64,000 nucleotides of DNA. Source: Hymenobacter baengnokdamensis. Its GTDB lineage: Bacteria > Bacteroidota > Bacteroidia > Cytophagales > Hymenobacteraceae. This document shows positions 1 to 9,937 of the stretch, one piece after another. A model generated the notes under the pieces. That model was not told the origin of the DNA, did no database searches, and saw only the letters and a program-made list of their open reading frames with translations. A program made the translations under genes and the position numbers. Location: NCBI RefSeq assembly GCF_008728635.1, contig NZ_CP044285.1, positions 2,170,001-2,234,000 of the forward strand, given 5' to 3'. Positions within the stretch are counted from its first letter, which is position 1; each line of letters starts with the position of its first letter.

Positions 1-1
1 G

Positions 2-1291
2 AAGATGGCAGTCGTGTACTCGAAGTCGGGCTTCGTATCAGACTCGACCGACGTCAGCGGCGGCACCGGCAACGGCGTGACCAGCACGGCCTACGGGGCG
101 TTCGGTGCGCCCATTGCCCTTCCCAACCAGACTGGCGGCCCCACCAATGTGTATCATCTGGTACTCAATGGCAGCACGGGCGTAAGCCTGACGGCCGGCC
201 AGACCCTGACCTTCCGGGTGTACTTTGCCTGCGGCAGCACCGGCACGCCCCGGTACGCGATGCTGAAAAACGTAGTAGTGAAAGGGGCTTCTTTGGCCGT
301 CTGCAACGCGGCTTTCAGCTACAGCGGCTCGCCCTTCTGCCAGAGCAGCACCACTAGCCCTACCCCAACCATCACGGGTACTACGGGTGGCACCTTCTCT
401 TCAACCAGCGGCCTCACGATTAATGCCACCACGGGCGCTATTACCCTCAGCAGCAGCACGGCCGGTACGTACGTAGTAACCTACACTGCCAGCACCGGCT
501 GCTCGAGCACGCAGAGCGTCACCATCACGGCGGCACCGCTGGCGAACATCGGCTACGGGGCCAGCAGCTACTGCACGGGCACGAGCGGCACGGTGGCGCT
601 GGGCCTCGGCACGGGCTCGACGCTGGGCACGCTCACGGTGAACCCGGCCACGGGCCTGAGCATCGCGGCCAACGGCACGCTGACGCCTTCGACCTCCACG
701 CCGGGCACGTACTTCATCACCAACACGGTGGCCGCCTCGGGCGGGTGCGCGGCCGTGACGGGCGGCACGACCGTTACCATCAACGCCACGCCGGCTACGC
801 CGACGCTGACGGTAACGGGCACGCCGAGCACGGGGCTGGTGCTGACGTCGTCTGCGGCCACGGGCAACCAGTTTTACCTCAACGGGACGGCTATTGCCGG
901 GGCCACGGGCCAGACGTACGTGGTAAACTCGGGCACGCGCAACGGCTCCTACACGGTGGTCGTGACGAGCACGGGCGGCTGCGCCTCGGCCAGCTCAGCC
1001 CCTGTCAGCGTTACGGTCACGGCCACGGCCAGTGCCCAGAGCGCGGCCACTGTGCGCCTGTATCCCAACCCGACGCCCGACGGCCAGCTCTCCGTAGAGC
1101 TGAGCGGCTACCGCAAGGCGGCCACGCTGAGCGTGGTCAATACGCTGGGCCAGGTGGTGCGCCAGCTGCCGGCGCAAGCTGGCAACGGCACGACGCAGGT
1201 GGACCTGAGCGAGCTGGCCAACGGGGTGTACTTGCTGCGCGTGAGCGCCCCCGACCAGGGCCTGCAGACCCTGCGCTTCGCTAAATACTAG
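2..1291 (+). CDS. T9SS-sorted Ig-like repeat surface protein (5' end outside window)
   Basis: This is the C-terminal 429 or so residues of a large secreted protein; the frame is open to the window edge and its first ~95 residues align with the middle of the next gene (common pattern LPNQT-GPT, SSGTPR/STGTPR, KGAS), so the ATG at 5 is probably internal. After that come Ig-like repeats of about 85 residues, each with an FC...C cysteine pair and the phrases TGLTI-ATTG and AGTYVVTYT. The last ~75 residues form a type A T9SS sorting domain (LYPNP near the start, GVYLLRV near the end), which in this family directs export through the type IX system and cell-surface attachment. A hairpin terminator follows. 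The actual ligand or substrate cannot be told. Confidence is high for T9SS cargo, low for function. Confidence 0.88.
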   Translation, partial: KMAVVYSKSGFVSDSTDVSGGTGNGVTSTAYGAFGAPIALPNQTGGPTNVYHLVLNGSTGVSLTAGQTLTFRVYFACGSTGTPRYAMLKNVVVKGASLAVCNAAFSYSGSPFCQSSTTSPTPTITGTTGGTFSSTSGLTINATTGAITLSSSTAGTYVVTYTASTGCSSTQSVTITAAPLANIGYGASSYCTGTSGTVALGLGTGSTLGTLTVNPATGLSIAANGTLTPSTSTPGTYFITNTVAASGGCAAVTGGTTVTINATPATPTLTVTGTPSTGLVLTSSAATGNQFYLNGTAIAGATGQTYVVNSGTRNGSYTVVVTSTGGCASASSAPVSVTVTATASAQSAATVRLYPNPTPDGQLSVELSGYRKAATLSVVNTLGQVVRQLPAQAGNGTTQVDLSELANGVYLLRVSAPDQGLQTLRFAKY

Positions 1292-1315
1292 CATACACCA
1301 GCACTCTCACTGTCA

Positions 1316-1349
1316 AAAAGCCCCTTGGTATAAGTGCCAGGGGGCTTTT
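1316..1349 (+). terminator. Rho-independent terminator of the first T9SS gene
   Basis: AAAAGCCCC at 1316-1324 pairs with GGGGCTTTT at 1341-1349, and a run of seven T follows at 1354. It lies 25 bases after the stop codon. Confidence 0.8.
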
Positions 1350-1366
1350 ACGCTTTTTTTAGCACT

Positions 1367-1493
1367 AGTGCTGCGTCAGGCAAGTTCCTTACCTAATCGT
1401 TCTGGTGGGCGCCTCACCCCCCGGCCCCCTCTCCGAAAAGGAGAGGGGGAGCCAGTCGATACTTTAGGTAATTATTTTCCCTGACACAGCACT
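1367..1493. repeat. MITE-like nested palindromic element
   Basis: The outer arms are about 30 bases: AGTGCTGCGTCAGG at 1367-1380 and TACCTAA at ~1390-1396 are mirrored by TTAGGTAA at 1464-1471 and CCTGACACAGCACT at 1480-1493. Between them is a GC-rich hairpin, CCCCCTCTCC / GGAGAGGGGG with a short A-rich loop at ~1425-1450. No reading frame is carried. The design (imperfect terminal inverted repeats around a second hairpin, no gene) suggests a non-autonomous mobile element or a REP-type element. No second copy was seen in the window. Confidence 0.6.
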
Positions 1494-1757
1494 ACTGAGC
1501 GCAAATAAGCTGGCGCCAGCCAAAGGCAAGTAAACCTCTGACTCTTTGGCTAGTCTGATGCCCATTACGGGCAGGGTGAAAGCAGGTAAAATTTACCTAT
1601 TTTGTTTCTCAATAAAGTAAGATAGTAAAAACATTATTTTTTCATCTTACGGCCAATAGGAATCAAGTACTTTTATGGCCAACAGGCTGCCGACAGCTAT
1701 GTGATAAGGTATTGAGCCGTTTTTCATTTTTTCATCTTTTCCACCTTCCCACCCCAT
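1494..1757. other. AT-rich intergenic leader of the second T9SS gene
   Basis: This stretch has no convincing reading frame. It is much richer in A and T than the flanking genes and ends in a pyrimidine-rich leader (TTTTTCATTTTTTCATC and a CCACC-rich stretch) just before the ATG at 1758. Similar pyrimidine-rich leaders with CCCCACCC precede the T9SS genes at 40789 and 43827. It presumably holds the promoter, but no complete TTG-N19-TAnnTTTG match was found. Confidence 0.4.
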
Positions 1758-4700
1758 ATGCAGCAAGCTATACCCGGTATGGTAGCTAAATCCAGTTACC
1801 AGGCCTCCACAAGTCAGGCGCTTCCCTCCAGGTCGCGCCGAAGTTTTCGAATGCTGCCAGGCCTGGTGCTTGGTTTATTGAGTCTGGGATTTGCTGCCAA
1901 AAGCCAGGCTCAGAGTACCGTACTGGAGCAGTGGCCGCTATTGGCCGATAATGTCGCCACGGTGGCAGTTACCGGTATAACGCCGACTACCCCTACGTTT
2001 ACGAGCCTCGTTCTATCGGATAATTCGGCAGCCTCTGGTACTATTCCGGGCTATTCGGCAGCTCGAGGCCAGGCGTTCGCACCATTGAGTACGGGTGGCG
2101 GCTGGAGCAGCACGGCCACGCCTCCGGGGCCTGGCACTAACCCCTCGCGCTCATTTTATGAAGAGTTTACGGTGCTTGCGGCCTCTGGCTACTCGCTACG
2201 CGTCGATTCGTTGATTCTGACTTCGGCTATCAACAACTCCGCAGCGGGGCACCTGGGGGTTTCTTACTCGACTGACGGCTTTACCACCATCAACGAGGTA
2301 AGCGGTGGCAACTTTACTGCTTCCGGGGTGACGCAGCCAACGGGTACAACCGGCGGCTTTCCGAATCCGGTGACTTTGCCCAATCAGACTGCCGGCCCCA
2401 CAGTGAATGCGAATACGTTTCGCCTGGCGCTCAACGGCGCTACGGGCGTTACCGTAGCCAGCGGCAAAACCCTGAGCATCCGTTTATATTACGGGGTAGG
2501 CTCTTCGGGCACTCCGCGCCAGGCCCAGCTTAAGTCGGTATCGGCCAAGGGAGCCAGCACAGTAGCCTGCAATGCCGCCTTCGCCTACGCCAGCAGCTCC
2601 TTCTGCCAGAGCGGAGCCAACCCTACACCCACCATCACGGGTACGACGGGCGGCACCTTCTCTTCGACCAGCGGCCTGACGATTGATGCAACTACCGGCA
2701 CCATTACGCTGAGCAGCAGCACGGCCGGCACCTACACCGTTACCTACACGGCCAGCAGCACCTGCAACAGTACCCAGACTGTTACCATCACGGCGGGCTC
2801 ATCGGCCAGCTTTAGCTACGCCGCCAGCAGCTACTGCACCAGCAGCACCGCTACTGCCCCGGCAACGCTGGCAACCGGCGCCAGCGCGGGTACTTTTTCG
2901 GCTACGCCCACCGGCCTCACCCTGGACCCCGCTACCGGTACTATTACGCCGAGCAGCTCGGCCGCCGGCACGTATACCGTGACCAATACCGTGGCCGCCA
3001 GCGGCAGCTGCTCGGCGGCTACCGCTACCAGCACCGTTACAATTACGGCTCCGCCGAAAGCCAATATTGGCTACGGAGCTACCAGCTACTGCACTACCAC
3101 TGCCGGCACCGTACCCCTGGGTATTGGCACGGGCAGTACGCGCGGCACCATTACGGTAAACCCGGCTGCGGGCCTCACAATTGATGCGTCGGGTACGATT
3201 ACGCCCTCCACCTCGACGCCGGGCACCTACTTCATCACGAATACGGTAGCTGCCAGCGGTGGCTGCGCCGCAGTGACTGGCGGAACCACGGTAACCATCA
3301 CGGCCCCGGCTACGGCCGCTTTCTCGTATCCGGCCGCCCCAAACTGCACCAGCACGAGCGGCACGGTCAGTCCTGTGCTGGCTACGGGGGCCACGGCAGG
3401 CACGTTTACTTCGACGGCCGGCCTGACGCTGAACTCGACCACCGGCGTAGTCACTCCCTCTACTTCGACTGCTGGTACTTATACCGTAACCAATACGGTA
3501 GCGGCCTCGGGCGGCTGCGCGGCAGTGTCGAGCACGGCTACTATCACGATTTCGGCCCCGACCACGGCCACCTTCAGCTACGCAGGCTCACCCTTCTGCC
3601 AGAGCGCGACCAATCCGGTGCCCACCATCACGGGCACTACGGGCGGGGTGTTCTCTTCGACTACAGGTCTAAGCCTTGACGCCACAACCGGCACGATTAA
3701 TCTGGCTGCCAGCACGCCCGGCACCTACGTGGTCACGTACACCGTGAGCGGCGCCTGCGGCAGCAGCAGCACTCAGACTGTCACCATCACCGCTCCCGCC
3801 ACGGCTGCTTTCAGCTACCCAACTACTGCGGTATGCGCCGGAACCACGGGTATGGTGCTGCCTACCCTGGCAGCGGGTGCCACGGCTGGTACCTTTACTT
3901 CCAGCACCGGGCTGAGCCTGAATGCTACTACGGGTGCAGTAGATGTATCCGGCAGCGTAGCCGGTACTTATACGGTGACCAACACGGTGGCGGCCTCAGG
4001 CGGCTGCGCGGCGGTAACGGCCACGGCTACTATCATAATTTCGGCTCCGACCACGGCCACGTTCAGCTACAGCGGCTCGCCCTTCTGCCAGAGCGGAGCT
4101 AACCCCACCCCGGCCATCACCGGTACTACCGGGGGGCATTCAGCTCGACCGCCGGGTTGTCGATTAACGCGACGACCGGGGCTATCAACCTGGCTGCCAG
4201 CACCGCCGGCACGTACACGGTGACGTATACGGTAGCTGGTGCCTGCGGTAGCAGCTCTACCCAAACGGTGACCGTCACCACTCCCGCCACGGCGGGCTTT
4301 AGCTATGCCACACCGGGCATTGGCGGGGCCTGCGCTGGCAGCACGGGCACGTTTGCTCCTGCGCTGGCTACGGGTGCTACGGCCGGTACCTTCTCCTCAA
4401 CGACGGGCCTGGCTCTTAACGCGACGACTGGTGTCATCAGCCTGGCCGGCTCAACGGCGGGCACTTATGCCATCACCAACACGGTGGCCGCTTCGGGCGG
4501 GTGCGCGGCCGTGTCGAGCACGAGCACGTTCACCATCAACGCCACGCCGGCTACGCCGACGCTGACGGTAACGGGCACGCCGAGCACGGGGCTGGTGCTG
4601 ACGTCGTCTGCGGCCACGGGCAACCAGTTTTACCTCAACGGGACGGCTATTGCCGGGGCCACGGGCCAGACGTACGTGGTAAACTCGGGCACGCGCAACG

Positions 4701-5047
4701 GCTCCTACACGGTGGTCGTGACGAGCACGGGCGGCTGCGCCTCGGCCAGCTCAGCCCCTGTCAGCGTTACGGTCACGGCCACGGCCAGTGCCCAGAGCGC
4801 GGCCACTGTGCGCCTGTATCCCAACCCGACGCCCGACGGCCAGCTCTCCGTAGAGCTGAGCGGCTACCGCAAGGCGGCCACGCTGAGCGTGGTCAATACG
4901 CTGGGCCAGGTGGTGCGCCAGCTGCCGGCGCAAGCTGGCAACGGCACGACGCAGGTGGACCTGAGCGAGCTGGCCAACGGGGTGTACTTGCTGCGCGTGA
5001 GCGCCCCCGACCAGGGCCTGCAGACCCTGCGCTTCGCTAAATACTAG
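1758..5047 (+). pseudogene. T9SS-sorted Ig-like repeat surface protein, broken by a -1 frameshift
   Basis: The first frame runs 1758-4223 and the matching remainder lies in another frame from about 4133 to 5047; together they make one protein of about 1,096 residues. At 4131-4136 there is a G6 tract. Read as it stands, the repeat sequence turns to nonsense after GTTGG; with one extra G the expected [17 protein letters not shown] motif returns at once. The N-terminus has a long leader with a hydrophobic segment (MLPGLVLGLLSLG, starting at 1851) ending near AQA, so the true start may be 1851 rather than 1758. Then follow a ~200-residue unique domain, about eight Ig-like repeats of ~85 residues and a type A T9SS sorting domain. 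The last 511 bases are identical to those of the preceding gene. If the frameshift is real, the truncated product lacks the sorting signal and could not be surface-anchored. Confidence 0.85.
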
Positions 5048-5078
5048 GCCTGCCTGCTAAAAGCCAAGCCTTTTGCTG

Positions 5079-5113
5079 AAAGCTCCCCGACTGCAAAGTC
5101 GGGGAGCTTTTTT
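5079..5113 (+). terminator. Rho-independent terminator of the second T9SS gene
   Basis: AAAGCTCCCCGACT pairs with AGTCGGGGAGCTTT across a four-base loop and runs into six T. It starts 32 bases after the stop codon. Confidence 0.85.
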
Positions 5114-5353
5114 GCTGAATAAGCTGCTTGACGTGGACCGTTTCTACCAGCCAGCGTTCGTGCCAGCTTAGAAAATAGACAAGATTCTAAAGAATACCTG
5201 AAGAACAGGTAAATATTAGATGAAGTTACCCCTATATTGCCTGCTCATAGCTCGGCTAAGCTAATAGTGAATAGCAGCTTGCCTGAGCTATGAATGCCTG
5301 TTATCCCGGTTGAAAATTTCCGGGGAATATTAATCTTTTTTAATGTTTGCTGT

Positions 5354-8300
5354 ATGACGAAAAAAATACTCCTTGCCTATGGTGTGCGGCCGATGGCAAG
5401 CCGGCGGATTCGGCCGCTGCTGGCTGCTGCACTGAGCTTGCTAGCGCTGGGCACCTCCTGGGGCCAGCAGCGCCTCATGCCGAATGCCACCGTGGCCACA
5501 CGGGAAAGCATCGCGGCCGGGCTGCCAGCCGGCGCAACATCCGCCGCCAAGCCGTTTGTGCCCAGCCCAGCCGCTACGTACCGGGTTCAGGCGGCGATTG
5601 CCTCAACGGCTACGGGTGGTAACTGGAGTGCCGCCAGCACCTGGGTAGGCGGCGTGGTGCCAACTGCTACCGACGACGTAACAATTGCCAGCGGCGCCAC
5701 CGTAACGCTCGACGTGGCGGCGGCGGCCGGCTCGCTTACCATTGCCAGTGGGGGCACGCTCGTTACATCGGCCACTACGGCCTACTCGTTGCAGGTGGGT
5801 GGCAACGTGACTAACAACGGCACCCTGACGATGAGCGCCAGCAGCACCATCGGCTCCGACCTGCGCTTCGTGGGTGCGGGCAGCGTCACGTTTGGCGGCA
5901 CGGGCACTACCGACCTCTATACCATGACCCTGGCTAAATCGACGCTGGCCGACGTGGTGGAGATGAGCCTGCCGACGCTGTCGGTAAAAGGCACGGCGGC
6001 GGCCACTACGGGCTTCCTGCTGACCCAAACCACTGCCGCTACCCCGGTAAATGACATGACCGGCACCCTGAAGATTTCGGGTACGGCCACCCTTACCAAC
6101 CGAGTTTTCGGCAACGCTGCCTCTTACGTCATTCCGGCCACGGGCGCATTCTGGCTCAATAATGCCAACTTTACGGTGAGCGCCCAGACGGGCTCACCCT
6201 CCGTTAGCGGCCAGCTGCGCATTACGGCGGGCACGTTTAACGTGGGCACGAGCATCGGCAACTCCCTCTCATTTGGCTCGGGCTCAGTTTATACCCAGGA
6301 AGGTGGCTCGCTGAACGTGGCCGGCCGGTTTGGGTCGTTCACTTCCGCAACAGCGGCGGCTGCCATGACCTTCAACCTGAGTGCCGGGGCGTTAAACGTC
6401 AGCACTATCGGGAATACGTCGGGTACGCCTTCATTTGGCGTAAATGGCACAACAACCATTTCGGGTGGGGTCGTTAACCTGGTGCAGCGTAGCACGGCCA
6501 CTACGCCGCTCGACTACTACGTGGCTGGAACCTACAATTTTACGGGTGGTGCCGTAAACGTGGGCGTAGCGGCTACGGCTACCAATTTCGACTTCCGCAT
6601 TCGGGGCACGTTTCCGAACCTTACCATCGACAATACAACCAACGCCAAAAGCGCCCTGCTACAAGGCCAGACCAACGTCTACGGCACAACGCTGACTACC
6701 CCCGGCAGCAACCTGAACCTAAATGGGCAGCTCCTGTTGCAGTTGGGTTCAACTATCACCAACAATGGTACGGTTACGGGTACCACGGCCAGCAGCACGC
6801 TATATTTTGGTGGCTCGGTGGCGCAGACGCTGGGCGGCTCGGGTACGTTTACCACCTTGCGTACGCTTAGCGTAGACAACGCTGGCAGCGGCATCACGCT
6901 GACGGTGCCGCTGGTAGTAACGCGTGTGAATATGTTCACGGGCAATCTTAATGGTGCCGGCAACCTGACCATCGGCGACGCCTCAGCCACTTTCTTTGTC
7001 GTGCAGATTGGGGTGTCGGCCACTGCCACCAGTGGTGCCATTACTTCGGCCCCGGTGTTCAATATTGGCAGTGGTGCCTTGCAACTGATTTACGCGCCAG
7101 AGCTGACGGCCCGTACTACCGGCTTTGAAATCCCGGCCACTCGCATCGTCGACATAGTTACTATCAGCAATGCAGCTGGGGTAATCTTGGCCGGCGGTAA
7201 CCTGACCATCAACAGCAGCGGCGTATCAAACGGCTCCCTCATATTAACCACTGGCCTCTTCACTACCTCGGCGGCTAATATAGCGACCATAGGCACTGCC
7301 GCTGGCACGTATCCAACCGGTTCGGCTACTTCGTATGTGAAAGGCCCGCTGGGTATCACCGTAAACAGTGCCACGGCCGTGAGCCGCACCTTTGGGGTGG
7401 GCGACGCCGCTGGCTGGCGGCCGGTAGTGGTCAATGGCATCACCACCAGCAGTGCCCAGACCTTCACGGCTACCGTCGTGAATGGTGCAGCCAACGGCTC
7501 GGTTTCGGGCGGTATTTCGAGCCTGAACCCCACTCGCTACGTACGCCTGCAAAACTCAGCCAACCTGCCCGCCACGGCCACTGTGCAGCTCAGCTACGGG
7601 GCCGACGATGTAGTAGGCAGCCCGGCCACGGCCGTAGTAGCCCAGGCGGCCACCGCCAACGGCGTATACGCTTCGCTAGGTGGTGCCGCTGCAACCGCGC
7701 CTACCACGGGCATCGTTTCCACTCAGGGTATTACACCTGGCAACGACTTCTTCGTATTGGCTAACACCGAAGGCGGGGCCCTCGCTACCTCGGTAGCCAG
7801 CGGCTGCGCCGGCTCTACTTCGGGCACGCTCACGTTGAGCGGCAACGCGGCCGGCAGCACTATTGTAAAGTACCAGGCTGATAGCGGTAGCGGCTTCGCC
7901 GACGTAGCCGGCACTAACACCGGCACCACGCTGGCCTTCACCAACCTCACGGCTACGACTACTTTTCGGGCCGTTATCCTGACTTCCGACAACCGCACCG
8001 TGTACTCGGCTCCGGTTACGGTAACCGTTACGCCCTTAGCTTCGTCGGCGTTCAGCTACAGCGGCTCGCCCTTCTGCAAGAGCAGCACGGCTACGCCCAC
8101 GCCCACCATCACGGGCACGGCGGGCGGTGTATTCTCTTCGACCACGGGCCTGAGCCTGAACGCCAGCACTGGCGCTATCAGCCTAAGCGCCAGTACCGCC
8201 GGTACCTATGTAGTAACCTACACTGTGAGCGGCACCTGCGGCAGCAGCAGCACGCAGAGCGTCACCATCACGGCGGCACCGCTGGCGAACATTGGCTACG

Positions 8301-9802
8301 GGGCCAGCAGCTACTGCACCACGACCACGGGCACGGTGGCGCTGGGCCTCGGCACCGGCTCGACGCTGGGCACGCTCACGGTGAACCCGGCCACGGGCCT
8401 CACCATCGCGGCCAATGGTACGCTTACGCCCTCGACCTCCACGCCGGGCACGTACTTCATCACCAACACGGTGGCCGCCTCGGGCGGGTGCGCGGCCGTG
8501 ACGGGCGGCACGACCGTCACCATCACGGCGCCGCCGGTGGCGGCGTTCAGCTACAGCGGCTCGCCCTTCTGCGCGAGCGCAACCACCAATCCCACGGTGA
8601 CGCTGGGCACGGGCGCTACGGCGGGCACGTTCACGGCCTCACCGGCGGGCCTTACCCTCAACGCTGCTACCGGAGCCATTACGCTTAGTAGCAGTACGCC
8701 CGGCACCTACACGGTTACGAACACGGTGGCCGCTTCGGGCGGGTGCGCGGCCGTGACGGCCACGGCTAGTGTCACTATCACGGCCGCGCCGGTAGCTGCC
8801 TTCAGCTACAGCGGCTCGCCCTTTTGCAAGAGCAGCACGACAAACCCGGCCGTAACGCTCGGTACGGGTGCCTCGGCAGGTACGTTCACGGCTACGCCCG
8901 CGGGCCTGACCATCAATGCCACTACGGGGGCCATTACCCTTAGCAGCAGCACCGCCGGCACCTATACCGTAACCAATACGGTAGCCGCTGCCGGTGGCTG
9001 CGCCGCTACTACGGCTACCACTACTATCACCATTACGGCGGCACCGCTGGCGAACATCGGCTACGGGGCCAGCAGCTACTGCACGGGCACGAGCGGCACG
9101 GTGGCGCTGGGCCTCGGCACGGGCTCGACGCTGGGCACGCTCACGGTGAACCCGGCCACGGGCCTGAGCATCGCGGCCAACGGCACGCTGACGCCTTCGA
9201 CCTCCACGCCGGGCACGTACTTCATCACCAACACGGTGGCCGCCTCGGGCGGGTGCGCGGCCGTGACGGGCGGCACGACCGTTACCATCAACGCCACGCC
9301 GGCTACGCCGACGCTGACGGTAACGGGCACGCCGAGCACGGGGCTGGTGCTGACGTCGTCTGCGGCCACGGGCAACCAGTTTTACCTCAACGGGGTGGCT
9401 ATTGCCGGGGCCACGGGCCAGACGTACGTGGTAAACTCGGGCACGCGCAACGGCTCCTACACGGTGGTCGTGACGAGCACGGGCGGCTGCGCCTCGGCCA
9501 GCTCGGCCCCTGTCAGCGTTACGGTCACGGCCTCAACTGCGGCCCAAGTGGCTACTTCCCTTGCTGTGTATCCGAACCCGACGCCCGATGGCCACCTCTC
9601 CGTAGAGCTGAGCGGCTACCGCGAAGCGGTGCAGCTGACTATCAGCAATGCGCTGGGGCAGCGCGTGTACGAAGCCAGCGTGGCGGCATCAGCGGCTCAT
9701 AAGCAGGCTATTGACCTTTCGGCTCTGCCCGGTGGTGTGTATGTGCTGCAGGCCCGCACCGCCAGCGGTGGGGTAGAAGTACGGCGCATTGTGCGCGAAT
9801 AG
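5354..9802 (+). CDS. Giant T9SS-sorted protein: beta-helix-like N-terminus plus Ig-like repeats
   Basis: The protein has about 1,482 residues if it starts at the ATG at 5354 (MTKKILL), which gives a positively charged leader and a hydrophobic core ending in SWGQ. The frame is open upstream to 5294, and the ATG at 5393 is an alternative. Residues ~70-800 are rich in GGNWS-A-TW-GG, NNGTLT and LTIASGGTL patterns typical of secreted beta-helix or G8-like surface proteins. From ~8040 come five Ig-like repeats of 85 residues (255 bases each), each with an FC/YC...GC cysteine pair. The C-terminus is a type A T9SS sorting domain (VYPNPTPDG ... GGVYVLQ). It is the third of three tandem paralogues and shares a near-identical ~500-base stretch with the first. 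The role is probably adhesion or an extracellular matrix component; no catalytic motif was recognised. Confidence 0.85.
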   Translation: MTKKILLAYGVRPMASRRIRPLLAAALSLLALGTSWGQQRLMPNATVATRESIAAGLPAGATSAAKPFVPSPAATYRVQAAIASTATGGNWSAASTWVGGVVPTATDDVTIASGATVTLDVAAAAGSLTIASGGTLVTSATTAYSLQVGGNVTNNGTLTMSASSTIGSDLRFVGAGSVTFGGTGTTDLYTMTLAKSTLADVVEMSLPTLSVKGTAAATTGFLLTQTTAATPVNDMTGTLKISGTATLTNRVFGNAASYVIPATGAFWLNNANFTVSAQTGSPSVSGQLRITAGTFNVGTSIGNSLSFGSGSVYTQEGGSLNVAGRFGSFTSATAAAAMTFNLSAGALNVSTIGNTSGTPSFGVNGTTTISGGVVNLVQRSTATTPLDYYVAGTYNFTGGAVNVGVAATATNFDFRIRGTFPNLTIDNTTNAKSALLQGQTNVYGTTLTTPGSNLNLNGQLLLQLGSTITNNGTVTGTTASSTLYFGGSVAQTLGGSGTFTTLRTLSVDNAGSGITLTVPLVVTRVNMFTGNLNGAGNLTIGDASATFFVVQIGVSATATSGAITSAPVFNIGSGALQLIYAPELTARTTGFEIPATRIVDIVTISNAAGVILAGGNLTINSSGVSNGSLILTTGLFTTSAANIATIGTAAGTYPTGSATSYVKGPLGITVNSATAVSRTFGVGDAAGWRPVVVNGITTSSAQTFTATVVNGAANGSVSGGISSLNPTRYVRLQNSANLPATATVQLSYGADDVVGSPATAVVAQAATANGVYASLGGAAATAPTTGIVSTQGITPGNDFFVLANTEGGALATSVASGCAGSTSGTLTLSGNAAGSTIVKYQADSGSGFADVAGTNTGTTLAFTNLTATTTFRAVILTSDNRTVYSAPVTVTVTPLASSAFSYSGSPFCKSSTATPTPTITGTAGGVFSSTTGLSLNASTGAISLSASTAGTYVVTYTVSGTCGSSSTQSVTITAAPLANIGYGASSYCTTTTGTVALGLGTGSTLGTLTVNPATGLTIAANGTLTPSTSTPGTYFITNTVAASGGCAAVTGGTTVTITAPPVAAFSYSGSPFCASATTNPTVTLGTGATAGTFTASPAGLTLNAATGAITLSSSTPGTYTVTNTVAASGGCAAVTATASVTITAAPVAAFSYSGSPFCKSSTTNPAVTLGTGASAGTFTATPAGLTINATTGAITLSSSTAGTYTVTNTVAAAGGCAATTATTTITITAAPLANIGYGASSYCTGTSGTVALGLGTGSTLGTLTVNPATGLSIAANGTLTPSTSTPGTYFITNTVAASGGCAAVTGGTTVTINATPATPTLTVTGTPSTGLVLTSSAATGNQFYLNGVAIAGATGQTYVVNSGTRNGSYTVVVTSTGGCASASSAPVSVTVTASTAAQVATSLAVYPNPTPDGHLSVELSGYREAVQLTISNALGQRVYEASVAASAAHKQAIDLSALPGGVYVLQARTASGGVEVRRIVRE
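8041..9292 (+). repeat. Five tandem 255-base Ig-like coding repeats
   Basis: Units begin near 8041, 8281, 8536, 8791 and 9046. Each encodes an AFSYSGSPFC or GYGASSYC start, a TGLTI/TGLSL-ATTG centre and a [15 protein letters not shown] end. The second and fifth units are nearly identical at DNA level, while the others differ more, as expected of unequal crossing-over or gene conversion. The same repeat family fills the two upstream genes. Confidence 0.85.
9036..9532 (+). repeat. 3' module shared nearly base for base with the gene at 2-1291
   Basis: Bases 9036-9532 match 528-1024 with only about three differences seen (two around 9393-9395, one near 9505). The homologous module of the middle gene (4537-5047) is identical to 781-1291 over 511 bases. 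Beyond 9532 the sorting domain of this third gene diverges. Synonymous sites are conserved as well as the protein, so recent exchange or duplication is more likely than selection alone. Confidence 0.85.
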
Positions 9803-9858
9803 CTCACGACAGCTGCGCGAGCTAAGGCCGTAGCCCCAAGCTCCTGACTTAAAGCGCC

Positions 9859-9893
9859 AAAAAGCGTCTGCCGTTCTGCGGCAGGCGCTTTTT
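9859..9893 (+). terminator. Rho-independent terminator of the third T9SS gene
   Basis: AAAAAGCGTCTGCC pairs with GGCAGGCGCTTTTT. It lies 57 bases after the stop codon. A very similar stem (GCGTCTGCC / GGCAGACGC) closes the M1 peptidase gene. Confidence 0.85.
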
Positions 9894-9937
9894 GCGTTTG
9901 GCGGGTTTTCGGAAGATTTTTAGGAGATTTGCGGTCG

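Noticed and set aside
4121..4160. Programmed -1 frameshifting at the G6 tract
   Set aside because: No slippery heptamer with a following pseudoknot or stimulatory element was found, and a similar tract in another gene has the same lesion; an indel or base-call error is simpler.
2576..9292. CRISPR array
   Set aside because: The repeats are 255 bases, in frame, adjoining and coding; there are no short repeats with unique spacers.
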